DNA from: Acinetobacter corruptisaponis | GTDB taxonomy: Bacteria; Pseudomonadota; Gammaproteobacteria; Pseudomonadales; Moraxellaceae | Assembly (NCBI RefSeq): GCF_030053775.1 | Contig: NZ_CP125669.1 | Span: 3,033,962-3,097,961, forward strand | Reading direction: 5' to 3' | DNA: 64,000 nucleotides | Part shown: positions 1 to 9,161 of the stretch, piece after piece | Layout of the letters: each line of letters begins with the position of its first letter | Numbering within the stretch: the first letter of the stretch is position 1 | The notes under the pieces: generated by a model | What the model was told of the DNA's origin: nothing | Databases searched by the model: none | Seen by the model: the letters and a program-made list of their open reading frames with translations, nothing else | Made by a program: the position numbers and the translations under genes

Positions 1-1
1 C

Positions 2-826
2 ATTTTCTCATCCTATTACGATCTAGATTATACCTATTACCGTGATAGTCGTCTTGATTTAGCAATGAATGATAGTAATAGTTCCTTGTCAAGATTACGT
101 GTTGAAGAAGATGCCAACCATACTTTAACAAATACGTTTACAGTCCAATATGGCTTTCTCGATAATGTTACTTTATCTGCATCTTTACCCTTTGTTGCGA
201 AGAATGACTTACTTCAAGATAAGACAACGGCAGGGCTAGGCGATTTAAGTTTCAGTGCACGTTGGGAACCATTCCCATTAAAACAGGGACGTCTTCCACT
301 TGTTTTATTTGGTAGTTTATCAACAAAAACGGGTGATAGTCCCTATGATGTGGGTGTGGATGAACTGTCGACAGGTAAGGGGTATTATTCTGCTGGTTTT
401 GGGGCGAGTACACGAAAATATATTGATCCTGTTGTGCTGTTTACCTCTGTGTCTGCCAGTTACGGTTTAAAAGAGTCTGGATTAAATCAGCTACGTGGTA
501 GTCGTATTTTAGAAAGTTTTGATCCAGGGTTGAGTGGGGGCTTCTCTTTCGGTTTTGCATACTCCTTTAACTATGATGTGTCTTTGACAATGTCATATCA
601 ACAAAGCTTTAATACAGGTGCAAAATTCTACTTTAAAAATGATGAAAGTTATCAATCCGCTGATCAAAGTAGTTCCATGTTGTCTTTTGCGCTTGGGGTT
701 AGGGTCTCACCTGAGACAATCGTCAATGGTTCAGTTGGTATTGGTTTAACTGAAGATGCACCAGATGTATCTTTGGGCTTATCTTTCCCGCTTGATATTA
801 TAGGCTTTGGTAAAAAGCTTCGTTAA
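2..826 (+). CDS. filC: Outer-membrane beta-barrel, FilC-like (5' end outside window)
   Basis: The reading frame is open to the left edge, so the N-terminus and signal peptide lie outside the window; the first ATG at 65 is internal. The visible part alternates short amphipathic strands with Gly/Ser/Asp turns and contains phrases such as GLGDLSFSARWEP and VSLGLSFPLD, typical of outer-membrane barrel transporters of the phenol-degradation MetA type. The next gene starts 10 bp downstream behind a strong ribosome site, so this belongs to the following operon. The fil name rests on my memory of the Acinetobacter filA-F gene order, in which this gene precedes a FadL-like barrel, FilE and the lipoprotein FilF. 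The function is not established, and the pilus label of this cluster is only historical. Confidence 0.55.
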   Translation: MFSSYYDLDYTYYRDSRLDLAMNDSNSSLSRLRVEEDANHTLTNTFTVQYGFLDNVTLSASLPFVAKNDLLQDKTTAGLGDLSFSARWEPFPLKQGRLPLVLFGSLSTKTGDSPYDVGVDELSTGKGYYSAGFGASTRKYIDPVVLFTSVSASYGLKESGLNQLRGSRILESFDPGLSGGFSFGFAYSFNYDVSLTMSYQQSFNTGAKFYFKNDESYQSADQSSSMLSFALGVRVSPETIVNGSVGIGLTEDAPDVSLGLSFPLDIIGFGKKLR

Positions 827-835
827 GGAGAGATA

Positions 836-2503
836 ATGGTGAAATACCTTAAATTATGTCCCTTAACTGTAGCAGTTTTTCTTGCAGGTCTATCTAATCT
901 TGCAAATGCACAATTGGGACAGGACTTATCAGTTGACCTTCGATCACTTTCTTTAGGGAATGCTGTTACAGCGGATCCACCTGGGATTAGTGCAGTTCAC
1001 TTTAATCCAGCAGCATTGGCAAAGCTTGATGGTTTACAAACCGATGTGCAAGGTATCTTGGCAAATTTTGCCATTAAACGGGACTATTCTGCACCAGCGG
1101 GTTATAACGTTTTTGGATATTCTGATGATCCGATAGTCTGTAATGATGGGCCTGAAGTGGATGCCAATATCTGTACAGACTTTAAAGGTACAGTAAGTGG
1201 TGATGTAGAATATGCCAGTCTTTACGTTCCAATTTTAAAGAAAATTGTCGATTTAGGACCTGGTTATCCAGTTGCAGCGCCAACTGCTGGTATTTCGTAT
1301 AAGCCACCAGGTTCAAAAGTTACATATGCAACGGCTATTTATGCACCTTTGGTTGCAGGTTTTGGTGCTGAGGATGGTAATCCCAGTAACTATATGGGAC
1401 AACAGGTTGCTTTAGAGCGTATTACGTATCTCTCACCATCTTTTGGTTACCAAGTTAATGATAACCTATATCTTGGGGCATCATTTGGGATGTCTTATCA
1501 AGCGATTGCCATGAAAACAGATCTACGTTTCCCTAATGAACTGGTTGGGGTGTTACGTATGGTGGATGAAGTCGTGTGTGGTCCATTTAAAGAGAATGGC
1601 GATATTATTACTGACCTGCTACTTTTTGGTATGTGTAATGCAAAAGAGGGAATGAATCCTTTTAGTAAAGTTGGGGCCTTGGATGTTTCACTCGAGCAGT
1701 CATTGAGCCCAAGCTATAATTTAGGATTATTGTGGGAACCAACGGATGATTTTAGTTTCGGGATGGTATACCAGAGTGAAGCCAAAATGCGTCTGCATGG
1801 TAAATACCTGATTAATGTTGCTGAAGCACCGCAACAGTTGATTGCGGGATTGAATTCATCTGCAACTGGTCAGATTCTTGCGGCGATTTTAGGCTTTCCA
1901 AGTTATGCACCAGCTGTGGAATCTGGTTTATTGGCAATGGACTTTAAATATCCTCAGCATTTTAAAGCAGGTATTAAATATAAAATATTCCCTGATCTAC
2001 AAATGAATTTTGATTTGGGATGGACTGATTTTTCAGCATGGGATAAATTCAGATTTGAGTTTGATCGTCAAATTTCTCTCTTGAAAGTTGCTAAATTACT
2101 TTCTAGTGATGTGACTGATCGATCATTATCACTTCCATTAAAATTTCAGTCTTCATGGCGTTGGGGACTTGGTTTTGAATACTCTGCAACAGATCGTTTA
2201 AAGCTGCGTATAGGATATGAGCCACGTACCAGTTCAATTCCTGATGATAAGCGTAATACGATGGTGCCAATCAACAATGCTCAGTTATTTGGCTTAGGTG
2301 CAGGTTATCGTTTTGATCAGGATACTGATATAGACTTAACCTTGGGTTTTTTACGTAGCCGTGATGATATTCCTGCTAATACCAGTAGCCTCTCGAATAA
2401 GACAGGTGTGGATAATATTTTATTAAATCCTTATGCAGGGTTGGATGTTAAAACCAATACCAAAGTAACACTCCTTGGTATTAACTATAGAACAAGATGG
2501 TAA
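836..2503 (+). CDS. filD: FadL/TodX-family outer-membrane protein, FilD-like
   Basis: A 555-residue protein with a clear Sec signal peptide (hydrophobic residues 9-24, cleavage probably after ANA at 24-26). The following segment contains HFNPAALAKL, the NPAAL signature of the FadL family of barrels that take up hydrophobic compounds. The C-terminus is beta-rich and ends in an aromatic residue (YRTRW), as expected for BAM-dependent insertion. The start is fixed by AAGGAG at 825-830, 5 bp before the ATG. The gene is longer than typical FadL (about 420-450 aa), with an extra insert around residues 90-135 carrying two cysteines. It lies in one operon with the barrel upstream and overlaps the filE-like gene downstream. 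Family membership is solid; the ligand is unknown. Confidence 0.75.
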   Translation: MVKYLKLCPLTVAVFLAGLSNLANAQLGQDLSVDLRSLSLGNAVTADPPGISAVHFNPAALAKLDGLQTDVQGILANFAIKRDYSAPAGYNVFGYSDDPIVCNDGPEVDANICTDFKGTVSGDVEYASLYVPILKKIVDLGPGYPVAAPTAGISYKPPGSKVTYATAIYAPLVAGFGAEDGNPSNYMGQQVALERITYLSPSFGYQVNDNLYLGASFGMSYQAIAMKTDLRFPNELVGVLRMVDEVVCGPFKENGDIITDLLLFGMCNAKEGMNPFSKVGALDVSLEQSLSPSYNLGLLWEPTDDFSFGMVYQSEAKMRLHGKYLINVAEAPQQLIAGLNSSATGQILAAILGFPSYAPAVESGLLAMDFKYPQHFKAGIKYKIFPDLQMNFDLGWTDFSAWDKFRFEFDRQISLLKVAKLLSSDVTDRSLSLPLKFQSSWRWGLGFEYSATDRLKLRIGYEPRTSSIPDDKRNTMVPINNAQLFGLGAGYRFDQDTDIDLTLGFLRSRDDIPANTSSLSNKTGVDNILLNPYAGLDVKTNTKVTLLGINYRTRW

Positions 2504-3618
2504 TGCAAAAGAAAAGGATTCAATACTCGGCACTTGTAGTATCAGTGTTTTGCATAATGGGTACTACAAGTAGCTCTGCTGTATATGCAGATGGTTTTTA
2601 CACAATTATTGGGCCAGATGGACGGCCAATGATTGTACCTAAAAAATTGGATTCCCAGCAGGCTAAGGCTGTAGGGCAGCCGAAAATGGTTAAACCATTA
2701 AAACAGGCTCAGGTTGAACAGGCGCAAAAGAGCGATACCCAAGCTCAAATAACGTCTCCATTACAAAAAACAGCGAAGACGTCGGTTGATTTATCCCGAA
2801 ATGTTGAACAATCAGTAATAGCATCTAAACCAGTGTTGGAAGAGCAAAAAAAAGGAGGAGGGAGCTTAAAACAGCAACCATCTGCATTGTCCCAAATACA
2901 GTCCGTTACACAATTTGGTGAGGGGCAAGATCAGGCAAATGCTTTTACTCAGGTTGATGGTGTTGAATATGTCAATAGTGAGTATTTGGAAGATCAAGAA
3001 TTTAACTTGGATGGGAAAAAACGGTTTTATAGTATGCCTGATGGTACAGGGCGTTTTGAAACAATTGAACGTAAAAAAGGAATAAGTCGTACAGTGCTGG
3101 ATAAGTTCATGAACCGCACACAGCAAACCAATACACCAATTGTTCTGGCCACAAGTTATGTTCGATTGTCTGAGCAGGATCTGACATCGGCATTTGAAAG
3201 TGATCATTGTTTTCTGCAGAATTATACTAAGAAAATTAAAACACTGACACCTCAGAAAGAGGTAGGACTGTGGCCTCGCAAACCGTTAAAAGAAAAGTTT
3301 GAATATGAGTTGGTTCAGTTGGATTCTGCAATTCAATATATACAGGTTGATTCTTATTCATCAAGCAATGGCAAGCCTGTTTATTATTGGCCTCTGGTTG
3401 TTTTTCTAGATGAAGCAGGTTGTATACAGGAGGGAGTGAGTGGGTTCAAAAATAACCTAACGGTTGCGACAGTATTACAACACTCAGCTATTCAAGGTGT
3501 GATAAAAGTACCAGCGCGAGCAAGTTATTTGATGATGACACCCTTGGCATCAGCAGTAGATGTTCCTGAACAGGAACTTTCGAATCAAGGACAGATAAAA
3601 CTTTCCGTTTTACAATAA
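2497..3618 (+). CDS. filE: FilE-like secreted protein
   Basis: A 373-residue protein with an N-terminal signal sequence (hydrophobic stretch about residues 10-28) followed by YTIIGPDGRPMIVPKK, which I recognise from Acinetobacter proteins annotated as putative pilus assembly protein FilE. Residues 50-130 are Gln/Lys-rich and probably disordered; the C-terminal half is a compact domain with two cysteines (in DHCFLQN and EAGCIQE) that could form a disulfide. Two in-frame starts exist, ATG 2497 and ATG 2503; the latter overlaps the upstream stop as TAATG, pointing to translational coupling. No strong ribosome site is visible. The biochemical role is unknown. Confidence 0.6.
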   Translation: MVMQKKRIQYSALVVSVFCIMGTTSSSAVYADGFYTIIGPDGRPMIVPKKLDSQQAKAVGQPKMVKPLKQAQVEQAQKSDTQAQITSPLQKTAKTSVDLSRNVEQSVIASKPVLEEQKKGGGSLKQQPSALSQIQSVTQFGEGQDQANAFTQVDGVEYVNSEYLEDQEFNLDGKKRFYSMPDGTGRFETIERKKGISRTVLDKFMNRTQQTNTPIVLATSYVRLSEQDLTSAFESDHCFLQNYTKKIKTLTPQKEVGLWPRKPLKEKFEYELVQLDSAIQYIQVDSYSSSNGKPVYYWPLVVFLDEAGCIQEGVSGFKNNLTVATVLQHSAIQGVIKVPARASYLMMTPLASAVDVPEQELSNQGQIKLSVLQ

Positions 3619-3637
3619 ACAAGGATAGGATGACCCA

Positions 3638-5608
3638 ATGATAAACAAAAAAATTTTATTGCCATTTGCACTTTCAACATTGGCTATTCTTATGCATGGT
3701 TGTGGTGGTGAAAGTGCTAAAATTAATGAAGATCCAACTACTGGGGTTAAAGGTGTAACTTCAAGTACCAGTTGTGATATCACGGCAGATGATTGTTTAC
3801 AATTCGCATTGGATTATCCTGTGGCAGGCCTAAATTTTGATTGTAGCAGTGATACAGCTAACCATTTTGCCACAAAGTTAGACAGTAATATCGTTACAGG
3901 TGCCTGTAAACTGGGTGACACAGCAACTTTTTATATTCAGGGAGCTTCAAGTGCGAGGAAAATTAATTTAGGTACTATTAAACTAGATGATATTTCCAAG
4001 CTGAAACTTTCTACCTTGCCGCGTATTCGTATCATTGATTTTGCGACGGCATTGACAGGAATAGCTCCATCTTCATTAAGTGAAAGTGATGACACCATAC
4101 GTGTTGCAATGGCTCTGGTCAAAATTTTACAGGGTGTAAGTACAACTCAAGATAATGTGGTTGGTGATTTACAGCAAATCACATTAACTAATGAGAAAAA
4201 GGACCAATTGGGTGAGATTAGTAAGGATATTGGTGTATCTGAGTTAAAAAGTGGTGAATATGCTGAGATATTAAAACCTTGGGTTGATATTTCACAAGTA
4301 ACGGATCAACAGGCGTTCACCATGTTGAAGCAGCTTTTAAATATTAGTAATTCAGGTGTATGGCAAGCTGAATTACCAATTTATAAACCAAGCACTGGTA
4401 TGGCTGCATCTGATGGTGGGGTTACTCCAGATGGTTTCTTTGGTTGTAATAAAGCTAAATATGATGATTGTATGAATGCGGGTTCAAATAACTTACTGCA
4501 TTCAATGGGAAGCTTTCTATTATTATCAGACCGTCAAGGCTATACTTTAGGATATGGGGAACAATGGCGCGGTAATGCAAGTATTTCCAGTGGTTTAGTT
4601 CTTACCCCTTATATATTGACGACCTTGGTAAAACCTACAAAAATACAGCTAAATGCTCAAAATACCTGGTTAAATCTTATTAGTCGAGAAATTAATGGTA
4701 GTCAACCGCTGCGATTTAATGCAACTAATGAGTCAACAGAAGATTTACTATTAACACAAGGTAAATTGATGAATGGCGCAACGATTGCAGGAACAGAAGC
4801 GATTTATAGACAATTAATTAAAGATTGGGATATTTCAATTGATGCAAAACACTTAGGTTTATGGCAACAAACCATTGGCGGTGAAGCGTATAGAGGTGTA
4901 ATAGATATCTATAAAGTCAATCCATCAAGTTATCTTGATAAAAAGATTTTTACAACCGAAGCGAATGTAAAGTCTGGAAAAGCCTATGTATTCCCATTAT
5001 ATGCAACCCTAACTTTTAAATTTGCTGATTCTTCTATAACTCCAAAAGAAGTTAATGTTGGTATCGTGATTAATGAAAATGGTGATATCCGTACTGATAT
5101 CAAGAAAGATCCGACAACCACGGATATGTCAGGGAATTGTTTAACAGCCTTTGCAAAAGATGATGGGACTTATTTGGATACAGATGGGGTTACACAATAT
5201 CGTATTGGGACAACGGGAGCAGCTTTGTTTTCTACCAATGATAAATCTGTGACTGTCCGTATGATTCTATCCAATCCTAAATTTGGTTTAGTTGATGGTG
5301 CACTGTTTGGCTTGAATATAAGTGATGGGACAGGCGCAAAAATAAATATCCATAATTTATTGGATGGGCAGGCAACGGGGATCACCCTAACAAACTTTGC
5401 AAATAATGCAGTGACTTGGTCAAATAGTTATGCGTATTATCAGAACACATATATTCGTATATATGATGATGAAAACACCAATAAGAATCAGTATGTTAAA
5501 CCGACAGATGAAGAGCGTGAGCTTGCAAAACGCTATTCAGGAACAGTGAGTATCAATATTGCTGATCAAAATATTCCTGCTTGTAAGGCTATTAAGATAA
5601 AATCCTAA
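3638..5608 (+). CDS. filF: FilF-like envelope lipoprotein
   Basis: A 656-residue protein whose N-terminus has Lys residues, a hydrophobic run, then LMHGC at 18-22. This is a somewhat atypical lipobox, giving a predicted lipidated Cys22 followed by GGES. The mature protein is long and contains several cysteine pairs (CDITADDC, CNKAKYDDC), so disulfides in the periplasm or at the surface are likely. It ends in a beta-rich region. A ribosome site (AAGGATAGGA) precedes the ATG. It is the last gene of the cluster and is followed directly by a strong bidirectional terminator. Resemblance to FilF is from size, lipoprotein nature and gene order; a role in pilus assembly is not shown by the sequence. 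Confidence 0.6.
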   Translation: MINKKILLPFALSTLAILMHGCGGESAKINEDPTTGVKGVTSSTSCDITADDCLQFALDYPVAGLNFDCSSDTANHFATKLDSNIVTGACKLGDTATFYIQGASSARKINLGTIKLDDISKLKLSTLPRIRIIDFATALTGIAPSSLSESDDTIRVAMALVKILQGVSTTQDNVVGDLQQITLTNEKKDQLGEISKDIGVSELKSGEYAEILKPWVDISQVTDQQAFTMLKQLLNISNSGVWQAELPIYKPSTGMAASDGGVTPDGFFGCNKAKYDDCMNAGSNNLLHSMGSFLLLSDRQGYTLGYGEQWRGNASISSGLVLTPYILTTLVKPTKIQLNAQNTWLNLISREINGSQPLRFNATNESTEDLLLTQGKLMNGATIAGTEAIYRQLIKDWDISIDAKHLGLWQQTIGGEAYRGVIDIYKVNPSSYLDKKIFTTEANVKSGKAYVFPLYATLTFKFADSSITPKEVNVGIVINENGDIRTDIKKDPTTTDMSGNCLTAFAKDDGTYLDTDGVTQYRIGTTGAALFSTNDKSVTVRMILSNPKFGLVDGALFGLNISDGTGAKINIHNLLDGQATGITLTNFANNAVTWSNSYAYYQNTYIRIYDDENTNKNQYVKPTDEERELAKRYSGTVSINIADQNIPACKAIKIKS

Positions 5609-5624
5609 TCTGAAAAAGATCACG

Positions 5625-5649
5625 AAAGACCGCTTTTGCGGTCTTTTTT
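5625..5649. terminator. Bidirectional rho-independent terminator
   Basis: A 9-bp stem AAAGACCGC / GCGGTCTTT with a TTTT loop, followed by a T-run on the + strand and an A-run on the other side. It sits between the convergent filF-like gene and the NUDIX gene and can serve both. Confidence 0.9.
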
Positions 5650-5652
5650 GTT

Positions 5653-6201
5653 TTAACCTGTATGATCTAAACGGGTTCCCAATGTTTCTAAATGAGATGG
5701 AAATAGCCCATTTTTACGATCTGCAAAATAATGTTTTAATGTTTGTTCTACGCTAGGAAAGGCAAGTTCAGTCCATGGAATCTCATGTTCTTCAAATAAG
5801 CGACATTCTAGACTTTCCTCGCCAGCACCAAATTGTCCCTGTTTTAATTGTGCCTTGAACAAGACATAGATCTGTCCAATACGGGGGATATTGTACATAC
5901 AGTACAGTTGTTCAATTTCAACTTCAGCCTCAGCTTCTTCGCGGGTTTCACGAGCTGCGCCCTGTTCCATGGTTTCAAACAGTTCCATATAACCAGCGGG
6001 TAAGGTCCACAATCCATAGCGGGGTTCAATTGCCCGACGGCAAAGTAATACCTTGTTGTCCCAAAGTGCTAATGCTCCACAGATCACTTTGGGATTTTCA
6101 TAATGAATATTGCCGCAATTTGTGCAAACCAAACGTGATTTATGATCACCCAGTGGAATTTTTGCCTCAGTTTGATGTCCGCATGCAACACAAAAGCTCA
6201 T
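5653..6201 (-). CDS. NUDIX hydrolase with N-terminal zinc ribbon
   Basis: The N-terminus carries two CxxC knuckles (CVACGHQ and CTNCGN), a zinc-ribbon module found in one NUDIX subfamily. A NUDIX domain follows, whose box runs from GYMELFE to RETREEAE; the late conserved Gly is replaced by Glu, which is tolerated in some members. Such enzymes split nucleoside diphosphates linked to another moiety; the substrate cannot be read from the sequence. Two starts are possible, ATG at 6210 (MIIM...) or ATG at 6201; I prefer 6201 because the conserved region begins there, though neither has a clear ribosome site. It is divergent from a second NUDIX gene, with about 120 bp between them. Confidence 0.8.
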   Translation of the reverse strand: MSFCVACGHQTEAKIPLGDHKSRLVCTNCGNIHYENPKVICGALALWDNKVLLCRRAIEPRYGLWTLPAGYMELFETMEQGAARETREEAEAEVEIEQLYCMYNIPRIGQIYVLFKAQLKQGQFGAGEESLECRLFEEHEIPWTELAFPSVEQTLKHYFADRKNGLFPSHLETLGTRLDHTG

Positions 6202-6321
6202 AATTATCATCAGCCGTAGAGATAGCCCAGCATAACTGAATTTTTATCTGTTCGCATCATCATCTATACTGACAACTCAAATTTCAGCTATGATGATTTA
6301 TTAGGAAAGTAAAAAGAAGAG

Positions 6322-6936
6322 ATGAGTGATATGGAACAGCCGTCGTTAATACAGCTTCTACAACAACGGTTGCGTTTTTCCAAACGAATCCAGCAGGCAG
6401 ATGCCGCAGTTTTGATTGCGATTACTCAGGAAGTCCAACCGAAAGTCTTGCTGACACGTCGTTCCATGCAGTTGTCACAACATGCGGGAGAGGTCTCGTT
6501 CCCAGGTGGCAAGCGTGATCCAAGTGATACCAGTAATATTGTGGTTGCCTTACGTGAGGCGCAGGAAGAAACTGCGCTTAATCCATTTGATGTCAAGCTT
6601 TTGGGTGACCTGCCTATTCAGCGTGCCAGAAGTGGCATATCGGTGAAGCCGATTGTGGGATTGATTCCTGCTGAGGTTGAACTGATTGCCCAGCCTACAG
6701 AAATAGATCGCATTTTTTTTGTGCCATTGCAACAGTTAATAGAAGCGCCGCCTTTACCTTATGAAGTTCGTCTGGCACGTCAATCCCTTTATTTTCCAAG
6801 TATGCAGGTGGAAAGTGAAATCGTGTGGGGCTTAACGGCGCGTATGCTGGTTTCTTTGTTTCAGTATGGTCTGGGTTATCAAAAAAATTGGCCTTTTCTG
6901 GTCAATCCACCGCATTTTGGATTATCCAAGTTTTAA
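6322..6936 (+). CDS. CoA pyrophosphatase-type NUDIX hydrolase (NudL/YeaB-like)
   Basis: A 204-residue protein containing the CoA-pyrophosphatase family hallmark LLTRRS...HAGEVSFPGGKRDP and the NUDIX helix LREAQEETAL. The family hydrolyses CoA and its derivatives to 4'-phosphopantetheine and 3',5'-ADP with divalent metals. AGAAGAG just before the ATG at 6322 supports the start. The downstream gamma-carbonic-anhydrase-like gene begins 29 bp later on the same strand, so the two may be co-transcribed. The family assignment is confident; substrate preference is inferred. Confidence 0.85.
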   Translation: MSDMEQPSLIQLLQQRLRFSKRIQQADAAVLIAITQEVQPKVLLTRRSMQLSQHAGEVSFPGGKRDPSDTSNIVVALREAQEETALNPFDVKLLGDLPIQRARSGISVKPIVGLIPAEVELIAQPTEIDRIFFVPLQQLIEAPPLPYEVRLARQSLYFPSMQVESEIVWGLTARMLVSLFQYGLGYQKNWPFLVNPPHFGLSKF

Positions 6937-6965
6937 ATCGTATTTAATCAAGTCGAGTATTCATC

Positions 6966-7496
6966 ATGATGTATCGCTATCAGGGATTAAGTCCAAAAGC
7001 ATTGCATGAGCCTTGGGATGGCTGGGTTGCACCAACTGCAACGGTGATTGGTCAGGTTGAGCTGGGTCGTCAGGTTAGTATCTGGTTTGGTGCTGTGGTG
7101 CGTGCCGATAATTGTGTGATTCGGATTGGTAATTTTTCCAATATTCAGGAAAATGCCGTTTTACATACCGATGCAGGCATTGAAATCGACATTGGCGAAT
7201 ATGTAACAGTTGGACATAAGGTGATGTTACATGGTTGTAGCATTGGTGATAATTCATTGATTGGCATGAATGCGGTCATTTTAAATCATGCCGTAATTGG
7301 CAAAAACTGTATTATCGGGGCCAATGCTTTGATCCCTGAGGGTAAGGTGATTCCAGACAATTCTGTGGTGATGGGTTCGCCTGGCAAAGTGGTGAAAACA
7401 CTGGATGAAAAGGGAGCCGCCCGTTTACGTTTAAGCGCTTTGTATTATGCAGAACATTATAAGAATTTTCTGGAACTGGAAGAATTTAGCTTTTAA
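6966..7496 (+). CDS. Gamma carbonic anhydrase-like hexapeptide-repeat protein
   Basis: A 176-residue left-handed beta-helix protein with repeated [LIV]G-x-x-x-x hexapeptides across most of its length. Three histidines lie in the family's metal-binding phrases: VLHTD, VGHKVMLHG. It resembles YrdA/CaiE/PaaY-type trimers, many of which have weak or no carbonic anhydrase activity, so the enzymatic role is uncertain. Two adjacent ATG codons (6966, 6969) could start it. A rho-independent terminator follows after 26 bp. Confidence 0.85.
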   Translation: MMYRYQGLSPKALHEPWDGWVAPTATVIGQVELGRQVSIWFGAVVRADNCVIRIGNFSNIQENAVLHTDAGIEIDIGEYVTVGHKVMLHGCSIGDNSLIGMNAVILNHAVIGKNCIIGANALIPEGKVIPDNSVVMGSPGKVVKTLDEKGAARLRLSALYYAEHYKNFLELEEFSF

Positions 7497-7522
7497 TGAT
7501 TTACTAATTAAATCTCAATCTT

Positions 7523-7546
7523 GCCAAGTAGACACTTGGCTTTTTT
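7523..7546 (+). terminator. Rho-independent terminator
   Basis: A perfect 7-bp stem GCCAAGT / ACTTGGC with an AGAC loop, followed by TTTTTT. It closes the nudL-like/gamma-carbonic-anhydrase unit before tsaB. Confidence 0.9.
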
Positions 7547-7637
7547 GTATCTATAAAAAGTGAATAACTCGCTTGGCACGTTAGAGTGGAGTATGATACT
7601 CGACGTTTTTTCTCTTTCTGGCACTTAGGGTTTTTGC

Positions 7638-8321
7638 ATGAAATTGCTTGCACTGGAAACTGCAAATGAGCAGTGTTCTGTTTCATTGGTGGATGATACC
7701 CAAGAACTGTTTTTCCAACTGGATGAACGAACCAAGGCGCAAACGCAAACCATTTTGCCATTAACTGAACAGGCCTTGTTGCAAACTCAGACCCAACTTA
7801 CTGACTTAACTGTAATCGCCTTTAGCCGTGGCCCAGGTTCATTTAGTGGGGTACGCATTAATGCCGCAGTTGCGCAAGCTTTGGCCTGGTCACATGACTT
7901 GCCTGTGATTGCGGTATCCAGTTTGCAGGCTTTGGCTCAGGCAGCCTACCGTTTAACGGGCTTGCAGCAGGTGAGCGCTGTGCTGGATGCACGAATGCAG
8001 GAAGTTTATATTGCCAGCTTTAGTCTGGATCAACATGGCATTATGCAGGCCGTGGATGAAGAAAGATTATTAAATTATCAGCAGGCAGCCGAATATTGCC
8101 AGTTTACTGCGATTGGTTCGGGTTCAGGCTTGATTAAGCCAGAGCAAATAGACTCATCTGAGGCTTCCACGCTGAAGATCATGGCGACTGCACAGGATAT
8201 TGCAACAATTGCCCGTGTCTATGCGAAACAACAACAATGGGTTGATGCTGAACATGCGCTGCCTGTGTATTTACGCGATGATGCATGGAAGAAAATTCCA
8301 GAACAAGGCAAAGCAAATTAA
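7638..8321 (+). CDS. tsaB: tRNA threonylcarbamoyladenosine biosynthesis protein TsaB
   Basis: A 227-residue ASKHA-fold protein. The N-terminus LLALETANEQCSVSL and the phrase FSRGPGSFSGVRI are diagnostic of TsaB. It forms the TsaBDE complex that transfers threonylcarbamoyl to A37 of ANN-decoding tRNAs; TsaB is the scaffold partner of the catalytic TsaD. AGGG precedes the ATG by 8 bp. It is followed after 18 bp by uppP and then rsmJ, on the same strand with tight spacing, so an operon is likely. Confidence 0.95.
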   Translation: MKLLALETANEQCSVSLVDDTQELFFQLDERTKAQTQTILPLTEQALLQTQTQLTDLTVIAFSRGPGSFSGVRINAAVAQALAWSHDLPVIAVSSLQALAQAAYRLTGLQQVSAVLDARMQEVYIASFSLDQHGIMQAVDEERLLNYQQAAEYCQFTAIGSGSGLIKPEQIDSSEASTLKIMATAQDIATIARVYAKQQQWVDAEHALPVYLRDDAWKKIPEQGKAN

Positions 8322-8339
8322 TACGAATTAAGGTTGAGT

Positions 8340-9161
8340 ATGGATCTTTTATTGCTATTTAAAGCGGCGATTATGGGCTTGGTAGAGGGGATTACTGAAT
8401 TTCTACCCATCTCAAGTACAGGGCATTTAATTTTGGCGGGGCAACTGCTGGATTTCTGGACGGTTGAAAAGCGCGATATGTTCGCGGTTGCTGTGCAGAT
8501 TGGTGCGATTGCCGCTGTGATCTATGAGTATTGGGGCAAGTTGTGGGGGGCTTTGATTGGTGCGCTCACAGGGCAGGAACAGGGCCGCCGATTAAGCCTT
8601 AACCTGATTATAGCCTCAATTCCAATCGTGATCATTGGGTTGAGCTTTGGCGATGTGGTAAAAGCCTATTTATTTAATGCGATTACCGTTGCAATCGCGT
8701 TGATTGTGGGTGGTTTTATTATTTTATGGGCGGAACGCCGTCCGCATCAGATCGTAACTCAGGAAGTGGATGATCTAAGCTTTAAGCAGGCAACCTTAAT
8801 TGGCTTGATTCAGTGTCTCGCCTTGATTCCAGGCACTTCCCGTTCTGGTTCAACCATTATTGGTTCATTGTTCCTGGGCGTTTCACGTAAAGCTGCGGCT
8901 GAGTTTTCATTCTTCCTGGGGATTCCTGTACTGATGGGTGCAGGTCTGCTGGACATGTATAAGATGCGTCATGAGTTGCATAACAATGATATGGCAGTCT
9001 TGGCTGTTGGAATTATAGTTGCCTTTATTTCAGCGCTGATTGTGATTCGTGCTCTGATTCGTTATGTCTCCAAGCATGATTTTACTGCTTTTGCCTACTA
9101 CCGCATTGTATTTGGGCTGTTCATTCTGGCAACGTGGTGGACAGGTTGGGTGCATTGGTAA
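8340..9161 (+). CDS. uppP: Undecaprenyl-diphosphatase UppP (BacA)
   Basis: An integral membrane protein of 273 residues with about eight hydrophobic segments. The two BacA signatures are present: [18 protein letters not shown] near the N-terminus (ExxxE motif) and PGTSRSGST in the middle. It dephosphorylates undecaprenyl diphosphate so that the lipid carrier can be reused in peptidoglycan and polysaccharide export; overexpression is classically linked to bacitracin resistance. A TTG lies 6 bp upstream in frame, but AAGG at 8329-8332 is spaced correctly only for the ATG at 8340. Its stop overlaps the start of rsmJ (TAATG). Confidence 0.95.
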   Translation: MDLLLLFKAAIMGLVEGITEFLPISSTGHLILAGQLLDFWTVEKRDMFAVAVQIGAIAAVIYEYWGKLWGALIGALTGQEQGRRLSLNLIIASIPIVIIGLSFGDVVKAYLFNAITVAIALIVGGFIILWAERRPHQIVTQEVDDLSFKQATLIGLIQCLALIPGTSRSGSTIIGSLFLGVSRKAAAEFSFFLGIPVLMGAGLLDMYKMRHELHNNDMAVLAVGIIVAFISALIVIRALIRYVSKHDFTAFAYYRIVFGLFILATWWTGWVHW

